Assembly (NCBI GenBank): GCA_023437485.1
Contig: JAEZGB010000070.1
Span: 1-12,728, forward strand
DNA from: Bacteroidota bacterium
GTDB taxonomy: Bacteria; Bacteroidota; Bacteroidia; Flavobacteriales; Flavobacteriaceae
DNA length: 12,728 nucleotides
Direction: 5' to 3'
Made by a program: the position numbers and the translations under genes. Under the pieces are notes generated by a model that saw only the letters and a list, made by a program, of their open reading frames with translations, did no database searches and was not told the DNA's origin. Position 1 is the stretch's first letter. The number at the start of each line of letters is the position of its first letter. Below, in pieces: positions 1 through 5,925 of this stretch.

Positions 1-813
1 CAATAATGCCGCGATACGGGTTCGCTTTTGAATCGTTTCAGGCCATTCAAGCGGGCCGGTTCCATGCTCCCATTCCGAATTCCAGTAATAGTTGAAACCG
101 AGGATTTCCAGCAATGATTCATCACCGCCCAACTCGGGGCATATTCTCCCGGCTATAATATCCATTGCCTGGAATTGGTGTTCGTTCAAGTCCCGGACCA
201 CATCGGCATCACATTCATAGGCCTGATGCACCCGTATCAAAGGTTCCACCAAAATCACAGTGCATGAGGGGTCAACTTCCTTGAGTATTTTGATGCCTGC
301 GATTGCCGCTTTGCAAAGATGGTACTTGATGTCCCAGCCGCTGTTTACGGCAAAAGGTACGGTTCCGCGCACATCGCCTGAATGCCATGAGAGAAAGCTG
401 ATTTCATTGATCGGCACCACAAAAAGCGGCTGGTGTGAATAGGTTTTGTGAAATTCGGCGAAAGCCTCACACAAGGCCATAAACCGTTTTGTGAACAGCG
501 GATGGGTCGGGTAGATGTTGTCAGGGTATCCAAAATGGCACAAATCCCAGATTTGCTGTATCCCGAATTTGTGCGCCGCGTCCATCCGGTATGCAACTTC
601 GCTAAAATCAAAGCTGCCGCTTCCATCGTCCACAGCGCTCCAGCAAATTCCTTCGCGGACGGTCCTGATCCCAATCGAGGCCAGCATCCGGTAATCTTCT
701 TCAACGCGGATATCGTGCTGGGTTTCCCTTAGCAGGTTAACCCGTACGCCGTCGCGGTTGATGTGATCGGCGCATTCATATCCGCCCATGAAAAAAGTGC
801 TGAATGGATTCAT
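1..813 (-). CDS. Clan GH-A glycoside hydrolase, family 1-like (C-terminus cut off by window edge)
   Basis: An open frame of 271 codons begins at the ATG at 811-813 and runs without a stop to base 1, so the gene continues outside the window. Residues 132-138 read VVPINEI. N136-E137 matches the Asn-Glu pair that carries the acid/base glutamate of clan GH-A (TFNEP in GH1 enzymes). Residues 239-244 (GFNYYW) match the conserved GxNYY strand of GH1. The N-terminal part (MGGYECAD, then a DYRMLASIGIRTVREGICW stretch) follows the early strands of the GH1 TIM barrel. The nucleophile glutamate would lie beyond the edge and cannot be seen. No signal peptide is visible, so a cytoplasmic location is inferred. 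The start codon shares one base with the glf stop (TGATG), which suggests translational coupling. The substrate is unknown; given glf next door, a galactofuranose- or galactose-containing glycan is a guess. It may be a distant beta-glucosidase-like group rather than true GH1. Confidence 0.82.
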   Translation of the reverse strand, partial: MNPFSTFFMGGYECADHINRDGVRVNLLRETQHDIRVEEDYRMLASIGIRTVREGICWSAVDDGSGSFDFSEVAYRMDAAHKFGIQQIWDLCHFGYPDNIYPTHPLFTKRFMALCEAFAEFHKTYSHQPLFVVPINEISFLSWHSGDVRGTVPFAVNSGWDIKYHLCKAAIAGIKILKEVDPSCTVILVEPLIRVHQAYECDADVVRDLNEHQFQAMDIIAGRICPELGGDESLLEILGFNYYWNSEWEHGTGPLEWPETIQKRTRIAALL

Positions 814-1943
814 CACGCCACTTTTAAATTATCCTCGCGCTCCTGCAGTTCGCGGAACAGGTCAAGCGCGTTCTTGAAGGCCTGGTCCATATTGAAATAC
901 TTATAATTGGCCAGCCTGCCGACAAAATAGATGTCGGTCAGTTTTTCGGCCTCGGCCCTGTACTTTTCATAAATTGCCTGGTTGCGGGCATTGGGCACCG
1001 GGTAGTAGGGATCGCCTTCGTCCACGGTGTATTCGCGAACGATGGTGGTTTTGTCGGATTTTTGATGTCCAAAATGTTTGTATTCAACAATCCTTGTAAA
1101 GCTCACTTCCATTCCCGGGTAGTTGACCACTGAATTTTCCTGGAAAAACTCGCGATCGATGGTTTCAGAAACAAAATTAATCGATCGGTATTCCAGCTTT
1201 TCGTCAAGGCTGTGCCTGAAATCAAAGAAACGGTCTATCGGCCCGGTGTAGAATAATTTTTCAAAAACGCCCAATTGCTCGCGTATGTCAAAAAAGTCAG
1301 TGTTGAGCCTGACTTCGATATTTTCATGGTCCAGGATCCTTTCAAACATCCTGGTGTAACCGCCTACGGGCAGCGCCTGGTATTTGTCGGAGAAGTAACG
1401 GTCATCAAAGTTTGTGCGCACCGGAATGCGTTCCAATACTGATGCGTCCAATTCCTCCGGATATTTGTCCCATTGTTTTTTGGTGTAATGGCGGAACATT
1501 TTCTCATAAAGCTCAGGCCCCACCTTGCTGATGACCGCCTCGTGTCCGTTGCCCGGATTCGCGATCGGGATTTTGTTGGCCTGCAGCCATTGCAACATTT
1601 GGCCTTCTGTTTCAAGCGCGAGCCCAAAAAGTTTGTTTACCGTGGTAATGTTTACCGGAATAGGGACAAGCTGGCCATCAACTTTTGCCAGAACTTTGTG
1701 TTCCCACTCATACCACTGGGCAAAGCGGTTTACATACTGCCAGACATCTTCATCATTGGTATGGAACAAATGCGCGCCGTATTTTGAGACCAGAATCCCA
1801 TTTTCATCGATGTAATCATAACAATTGCCCGCAATATGGTCTCGTTTTTCAAGGACCAGGACCTTTTTGCCCATAGTGGCGTAACACTGTGCGAGTACGG
1901 CACCGGATATCCCGGCCCCGACAATTACGATATCGTGGTTCAT
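813..1943 (-). CDS. glf: UDP-galactopyranose mutase
   Basis: A flavoenzyme that interconverts UDP-galactopyranose and UDP-galactofuranose in the cytoplasm, supplying the donor for galactofuranose in surface glycans. The 376 residues are the usual length for the bacterial family. The N-terminus has the FAD-binding dinucleotide fold (IVGAGISG, 7-14), then the LEKRDHIAGN segment (31-40) and the GAHLFHT motif (56-62) typical of Glf. Residues expected in the active site are present: W158 in KKQWDKYPEEL, R176 in PVRTNFDDRYF, R284 in SFTRIVEYKH, Y313-Y314 in DPYYPVPN, and R343, Y349 and D353 in the VGRLANYKYFNMDQA segment. The frame appears intact. Its ATG overlaps the stop of the upstream glycosyltransferase by four bases (ATGA), and its own stop overlaps the next start (TGATG), so the three genes form one translationally coupled operon. 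Confidence 0.97.
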   Translation of the reverse strand: MNHDIVIVGAGISGAVLAQCYATMGKKVLVLEKRDHIAGNCYDYIDENGILVSKYGAHLFHTNDEDVWQYVNRFAQWYEWEHKVLAKVDGQLVPIPVNITTVNKLFGLALETEGQMLQWLQANKIPIANPGNGHEAVISKVGPELYEKMFRHYTKKQWDKYPEELDASVLERIPVRTNFDDRYFSDKYQALPVGGYTRMFERILDHENIEVRLNTDFFDIREQLGVFEKLFYTGPIDRFFDFRHSLDEKLEYRSINFVSETIDREFFQENSVVNYPGMEVSFTRIVEYKHFGHQKSDKTTIVREYTVDEGDPYYPVPNARNQAIYEKYRAEAEKLTDIYFVGRLANYKYFNMDQAFKNALDLFRELQEREDNLKVA

Positions 1944-3097
1944 GAACGCGCGGTTTTTCCAATCAGGATTTGCATTTTGCTAACCGTATTGTTCCAGGAA
2001 GTTTTTTCCAGGATATCGTCATATTCGCATTCAAGTGAGAGGTCATGCGGGTTTTCAAGGATAAAGTGCACCGCTTCACTGAATTCCTGCGGAGTTTGCA
2101 CAATATTTACGCAATGGCTGTAATCGCGCACTACGTCGCGGATGGGTGTCGAAACGATGCATTTTCCTGCGGCCATGTATTCCAGTGTTTTGGTAGGGCT
2201 GATGAATTCGGTGGCTTCATTCAGGGCGAAGGGCATCATCGCCACTGAAAACGCCTTGAGGTAGTTTGGCAATGTCTCATATGACCGCATTCCAAGATAA
2301 TGGATGTTTTCGGCCTTTGGCAGGTCTTCGTCACTGATTTTCGCAGTTGGCCCAATAAACACGAATTGTACTTCAGGATTGATCTCGGCAGTGCCGGCTA
2401 TCAGGTCAAGGTCAATGCGTTCGTCGATAACGCCATAAAACCCTACTATTGGATACGGGATATGTGAAATATCTTCCGGAATTGCAACGCCGTTCAGTGC
2501 TTTTGAAAAATGTTCGCGATCCACCGAACTTGGAAAACAGAACACATTTGGATGTTGCTTGCGCTTGGCCTCGTACAGTGACTTTCCGCCTGTAAAGACG
2601 ATATCGGCCTGCGCCATCAGGAACTTTTCCTGGACTATCAGTTCGGCAGGAGCGCCGCGGAACTGGCTGAGCTCATCCATGCAGTCATAGACCACGGTGT
2701 CAAACCTGAATTCGTCCAAGAGGGGTACAAATGATGCCGAGTAAAACCAACCCATATCCACATTTCGGTTGGCCACATATTCCTCGAGCACGTTGCGGAT
2801 GGATTCAATGTTGTCCACTTTGGGCTGCAGCACGTGGAGGTTTTCAGTGATCTCAAGGAGATTGGCGGTGTTCTTTTCGCCCGGTTCATAACCAATCGGC
2901 TCTTCTACAAACAATACTTTCATATCCTTGGCAAGCCTGCTGATGATATGTTGCGGCCGTTGGTAAACAAACTGCCAGCGCAAATGACAAAAAACAATCA
3001 GGTCATACGTTTCCTGATGACCTGTTTTTACCGAAATTTTAATGGGGTTGTTTGTGCGATGAAGTTTGTTGGTTTTGACTTGTTTGATGAGTTCCAT
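1940..3097 (-). CDS. GT4-like family glycosyltransferase beside glf
   Basis: Predicted GT-B fold glycosyltransferase of 385 residues, probably cytoplasmic and using a nucleotide-sugar donor. The N-terminal half has the CHLRWQFVYQRPQHIISRLA segment, a pattern found in TuaH-like transferases. The C-terminal half carries the donor-site signature SPTKTLEYMAAGKCIVSTP (about 300-318), typical of the Glyco_trans_1/GT4 fold. I chose the ATG at 3095-3097. The frame stays open to a TTG at 3149-3151, but the extra 18 residues (MHLLNLCKPSL...) look like translated leader and a TTG start is less likely. The stop overlaps the glf start (ATGA). With glf downstream, this enzyme may transfer galactofuranose or build the chain that receives it; this is inferred from position only. 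It is the first gene of its operon, behind a long leader region. Confidence 0.88.
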   Translation of the reverse strand: MELIKQVKTNKLHRTNNPIKISVKTGHQETYDLIVFCHLRWQFVYQRPQHIISRLAKDMKVLFVEEPIGYEPGEKNTANLLEITENLHVLQPKVDNIESIRNVLEEYVANRNVDMGWFYSASFVPLLDEFRFDTVVYDCMDELSQFRGAPAELIVQEKFLMAQADIVFTGGKSLYEAKRKQHPNVFCFPSSVDREHFSKALNGVAIPEDISHIPYPIVGFYGVIDERIDLDLIAGTAEINPEVQFVFIGPTAKISDEDLPKAENIHYLGMRSYETLPNYLKAFSVAMMPFALNEATEFISPTKTLEYMAAGKCIVSTPIRDVVRDYSHCVNIVQTPQEFSEAVHFILENPHDLSLECEYDDILEKTSWNNTVSKMQILIGKTARS

Positions 3098-3182
3098 AAA
3101 GTGATAAATTTTTGGCGTTAGCGAAGGTTTACAAAGGTTCAACAAATGCAAATTTCACTGCTTACAACATTATTGGGAAAAC

Positions 3183-3231
3183 TTACATTATTTGCACTTA
3201 CCGCTGATGTTCCCGTATTTCAATAATGTAA
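3183..3231. repeat. 10-bp inverted repeat in the leader of the glycosyltransferase operon
   Basis: TTACATTATT at 3183-3192 is the exact reverse complement of AATAATGTAA at 3222-3231, with 29 bases between. A third related word, AACATTATT, lies at 3166-3174. The pair may form a hairpin in the 5' leader of the glycosyltransferase transcript or serve as protein-binding sites. Which of these applies cannot be told from sequence. Confidence 0.45.
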
Positions 3232-3285
3232 ATCGCAAAGTTTTAACCAAAATAAGGGCGATGGTAATTCTGCAAATTTTGGGAA

Positions 3286-3316
3286 AAAAGGTATAAGTAA
3301 TGGCCGGAAATTAAAA
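3286..3316 (-). promoter_or_regulatory. Weak candidate promoter for the glycosyltransferase-glf-glycosidase operon
   Basis: On the minus strand TTTT (3316-3313) is followed after exactly 19 bases by TACCTTTT (3293-3286). The Bacteroidota consensus is TTTG-N19-TAnnTTTG, so both boxes lack their final G. The spacing is right and nothing better was found upstream of the ATG at 3097. Transcription from here would give a leader of roughly 180 bases containing the AATAATGTAA repeats. Confidence 0.25.
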
Positions 3317-3333
3317 CCCAATTTTACAAAAGC

Positions 3334-3441
3334 AGAACAGATAAAGGAATTGCGTAACAATTGCCGAAATCAATTGCGAATAATTTCAAGACAAATTATC
3401 TGTTCTCAAAAATGGAGCTATGCAAATAGGTCCATTTTTTT
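3334..3441 (+). ncRNA. Candidate small structured RNA ending in a terminator
   Basis: AGAACAGATAA (3334-3344) pairs perfectly with TTATCTGTTCT (3396-3406), an 11-bp stem. It encloses two small hairpins: AATTG/CAATT at 3348-3362, and GAAAT/ATTTC at 3366-3387 with an inner ATT/AAT. The closing stem is followed directly by a terminator hairpin with a nine-T run. A closing stem around a mainly unpaired centre, with a terminator next, is the general plan of a short regulatory RNA; the 6S-Flavo family of Bacteroidota is one idea, not a match I can show. No good promoter was found; TAATTCTG at 3265-3272 is a one-mismatch -7 box but its -33 partner is poor. The 5' end is therefore unknown and the strand is inferred from the T run. 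Confidence 0.42.
3405..3441 (+). terminator. Intrinsic terminator of the candidate small RNA
   Basis: AAAAATGGA (3408-3416) pairs with TCCATTTTT (3431-3439). After a G-G mismatch the stem continues as CTA/TAG around a six-base loop (tgcaaa). Nine T's follow on the plus strand (3435-3443). On the minus strand only five T's follow the stem, so plus-strand action is favoured. Confidence 0.6.
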
Positions 3442-3483
3442 TTGTTTCAGACGGATGAAAAGATTTAGGTGGGAGTAAAAAGA

Positions 3484-3526
3484 AAAAAGATGATAAGGAA
3501 TCCCTACATTACCTTACCATCTTTTT
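3484..3526 (-). terminator. Intrinsic terminator after tamL
   Basis: Arms 3484-3498 and 3512-3526 form a 15-bp stem around a 13-base loop. On the minus strand the single non-Watson-Crick position (3493/3517) becomes a U-G wobble, so the RNA stem is fully paired, while on the plus strand it is an A-C mismatch. The minus strand then reads TTTTTTCTTTTT. It lies about 110 bases beyond the tamL stop, in the right orientation to end the tamB-tamL transcript. Confidence 0.75.
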
Positions 3527-3636
3527 ATAGTCCGGCCAATGGCCGTAACAAAAAGTTTATTTTGCTTTTGTAAAATTAGTTTTATGGCCAGCCTCGGGCT
3601 TACAAAATTTAAATGTCTTTTTATATAATTCCAATC

Positions 3637-5925
3637 TTAAAACGGATACCCGATAGCGAGGTTAAAGACCAGATTGTCCCTGCGCCAGTATTTACCTCCA
3701 AAATCAATCTGATCCAGCACCCAGCGCTGTCCATCAGGCAGATATGGTTTTCTCAGCGGGAATGCAAGGTCTGTTCTCAATATCAGGAAATTAAGGTCAA
3801 ACCGAAGCCCGAAGCCGGTCCCCACAGCCAGTTCCTTTAAAAACTTTCCTGAGAATTCAGCGCCTGGCTTTAACGGGTTTTTGTTCATTAACCAGATATT
3901 GCCGGCGTCCACAAATACAGCGCCGTGAACCACACTGAAAAGCTTCGCGCGGTATTCAGTATTGAATTCAAGCTTGATGTCACCGGACTGATCGGGAAGG
4001 AACGAGCTCGGATCGGTTTCGGCATTGAAAGTGCCCGGCCCGACGCTTCGGGCCCTGAACGCGCGGATGCTGTTGGTCCCACCAATAAAGAACTGTCGCA
4101 TAAAGGGCAACTCCCGCGAGTTTCCGTAGGGAAAGCCCGCCCCAGCGATAATCCGGCTGGCCAGTTGGGTGTTGTCGGTGAGTTTAATATAATGCCTGAA
4201 ATCATTTTCGCCCTTTACAAATTGGCTGAACGGAACATTGAAAATCCTGACCGTATCGCCTTTTTTCACATTAGCCGATGTGACCAGGCCCGCGACGTTC
4301 CCTGCCGCTTCAACCAACCCTTTATAGTAAAAAGTGTGTTTTCGGCTGCGGCGCATTGTATTGGTAAAGGTGTAGGAATATGTCGGGCCAAAAATCAACT
4401 GCTTTTCAGTAACCCTTGCCAGTGACGGGTTGGCGGCAATCTGTTCGCGATAAAGGTCGGTGACCTGCGAGGGACTGACGAAGTTGATGTCGGTGACCAT
4501 CAGCTGATGCTCTTTGCGGATATCCTCTTTCCAGAGGTAACCAAACGAGCCGCGGAATGAATTCAGCGAATACAACCTTGCCCGGTTTTGGTATTCATAG
4601 CCCAAAGTCGCTTTTGTCCTTGGCACAAAGCCGCTTGCGCTTACCACCGGAAAAGGCGTGATGAACCGTGGCCAGGTCAGGCTGGCTTCGGTTCCGATGC
4701 GGTACACATTGAAGCCTTTGTTCACCCCTGAAACCTGAACTTCCATCCCACCAAAACCTGAAATCTGCAAAAGTTCGGCACCGCGGAAAGCGTTTCGGTG
4801 TGACCAGTTGATGTTGAGTTCGCTACCGGTGTAGTTGGCCGAATTGGTTTTTCCCAGGACTTCCACGCGGATTGATTTTTTGGGCGAGGGAGTAAGAAAA
4901 TAGTAGGCGTTGAGCGAATTGGGCAATGAATCGTTCAGGGTGAATTCGTTTTTGACAAATTTGAAAGGACCCATGTTTACCAGCCGGTTCAGCGAAAGAT
5001 TGTGTTCGCGGCGGCTGTAGATTTCACCTTTTTTGAACTGCAGGGTATTGTCAAAGATCCGTGGCCTGAACATTTTTGACGAATCGATGATGGTAAAATC
5101 GCGGTATTGGATTACATCGTCCGGATCAAAATTAACGGTGTCAGTTTTGATCGAGAAATTGGGGTAGATGGTAATCTGATCAACCGTATAAACCTGCCGG
5201 GCCTGCTCAGGGGCATCGTCCTTGATTTTCATCCTGAGGTCCACCTGGTATTTCCCCACGGTAGAGTCAACCTGGACCAATAAATAATCCGGATTAAAGT
5301 AATAGAACCCGCGGTTTTTGAGACGAGAGTCAATTCTCTCGCGTTCGGCCTTGATGACGTCAAGGTCATACGGTTCACCGGGTTTGAGCGCGGTACGGCG
5401 CCGGGTCCGGGCTATTGCCCTGCCCACGTCGGTTGAATCATCGGGAAAAAACACTTCGCGAATCTTGTACTGAACTCCCGGCCTTACCGTATATTCGGCC
5501 GACGCCCGCCGCCCCCGCCGCGTGGAATCAGCCTGTGTCCTTGCTTTGAAGTATCCGCGGTTTTCGGCAAAATTCTGCAGAACATCGGAATTGTACTCCA
5601 AATCCACCTGGCTAAAAAGTACCGGCGGTTCACCAAATTTGTTTCGGAGCCAGTGTTTTAGTCCGCGGTCTTTTTCAGGTTTGCCTGCAATATTATAGGC
5701 GTATAGTTTTACCCGGAGGCCCAAAATTTTGGAATTTGGCCTGGGCCTCAACAGGCCTTCCATTTCCTTTTCCAACACCTTGCGTTCCTTGCGCTTGATC
5801 ACGCTGTCGCGCACCTTGACATCACCGCCGGTGTATAGCAACTCGCCTTCGGGCAGGTACTTGATGTTGCTGCACCCGGGGGCAAGAACAATCACGCAGA
5901 GGGCTATGAGCAGTTTAATCTTCAT
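3637..5925 (-). CDS. tamL: TamL, lipoprotein-type Omp85 outer-membrane assembly protein
   Basis: 762 residues. A hydrophobic signal (KLLIALCVIVLAPG) ends at C18, followed by SNIKYLPEGE, so this is predicted to be a lipoprotein of the TamL type known in Bacteroidota. The lipobox APGC is loose at the -3 and -2 positions. Residues about 25-345 hold POTRA-like repeats, with the second and third starting near 150 (PGVQYKIREVFF) and 248. From about 350 to the end the sequence alternates as beta strands of a 16-strand Omp85 barrel. The conserved L6-loop signature appears as GGTNSIRAFRARSVGPG (615-631), with IRAF where BamA/TamA usually have VRGF or VRGY. The protein ends in phenylalanine (IGYPF), as outer-membrane barrels often do. 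The start overlaps the tamB stop by 11 bases in another frame, which indicates coupled expression. Its role is to assemble or insert outer-membrane components together with TamB; the exact substrates here are unknown. BamA is the main alternative, but the lipobox and the tamB neighbour favour TamL. Confidence 0.92.
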   Translation of the reverse strand: MKIKLLIALCVIVLAPGCSNIKYLPEGELLYTGGDVKVRDSVIKRKERKVLEKEMEGLLRPRPNSKILGLRVKLYAYNIAGKPEKDRGLKHWLRNKFGEPPVLFSQVDLEYNSDVLQNFAENRGYFKARTQADSTRRGRRASAEYTVRPGVQYKIREVFFPDDSTDVGRAIARTRRRTALKPGEPYDLDVIKAERERIDSRLKNRGFYYFNPDYLLVQVDSTVGKYQVDLRMKIKDDAPEQARQVYTVDQITIYPNFSIKTDTVNFDPDDVIQYRDFTIIDSSKMFRPRIFDNTLQFKKGEIYSRREHNLSLNRLVNMGPFKFVKNEFTLNDSLPNSLNAYYFLTPSPKKSIRVEVLGKTNSANYTGSELNINWSHRNAFRGAELLQISGFGGMEVQVSGVNKGFNVYRIGTEASLTWPRFITPFPVVSASGFVPRTKATLGYEYQNRARLYSLNSFRGSFGYLWKEDIRKEHQLMVTDINFVSPSQVTDLYREQIAANPSLARVTEKQLIFGPTYSYTFTNTMRRSRKHTFYYKGLVEAAGNVAGLVTSANVKKGDTVRIFNVPFSQFVKGENDFRHYIKLTDNTQLASRIIAGAGFPYGNSRELPFMRQFFIGGTNSIRAFRARSVGPGTFNAETDPSSFLPDQSGDIKLEFNTEYRAKLFSVVHGAVFVDAGNIWLMNKNPLKPGAEFSGKFLKELAVGTGFGLRFDLNFLILRTDLAFPLRKPYLPDGQRWVLDQIDFGGKYWRRDNLVFNLAIGYPF

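Larger units (their letters stand above)
3301..3590. repeat. About 290-bp segment bounded by inverted repeats with TGGCC ends (MITE-like or structured RNA locus)
   Basis: AATTTTACAAAAGCA (3320-3334) is a perfect 15-base reverse complement of TGCTTTTGTAAAATT (3563-3577). Outward the match continues imperfectly, with shared AAAAT runs and a six-base gap, until both ends read TGGCC (3301-3305, and 3586-3590 on the other strand). Inside are an 11-bp inverted repeat, two terminator-like hairpins and the perfect hairpin CGGCCA-A-TGGCCG (3533-3545). There is no credible open reading frame inside. I see no target-site duplication at the two ends, so mobility is not shown. It could be an old MITE-type insertion or simply a structured intergenic region. 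Confidence 0.5.

Noticed and set aside
345..704. A 119-codon minus-strand open frame
   Set aside because: The frame offset by one base carries the GH-A protein, continuous from 813 to 1 with GH1-like motifs; this one is its shadow.
3098..3151. An 18-residue N-terminal extension of the glycosyltransferase from a TTG
   Set aside because: An ATG at 3097 gives a normal-length protein, and the extension has no conserved look. It also runs into the repeat-rich leader.
3301..3590. CRISPR array or insertion sequence with a transposase
   Set aside because: There are no regularly spaced direct repeats and no transposase frame; only inverted repeats and hairpins are present, and no target-site duplication was found.
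3613..3840. A 75-codon plus-strand open frame next to the tamL stop
   Set aside because: Most of it is antisense to the last strands of the TamL barrel, and no promoter or family feature supports it.
3925..4425. A 166-codon open frame on the plus strand
   Set aside because: It lies wholly antisense to the TamL barrel region and has no recognisable domain or start context.
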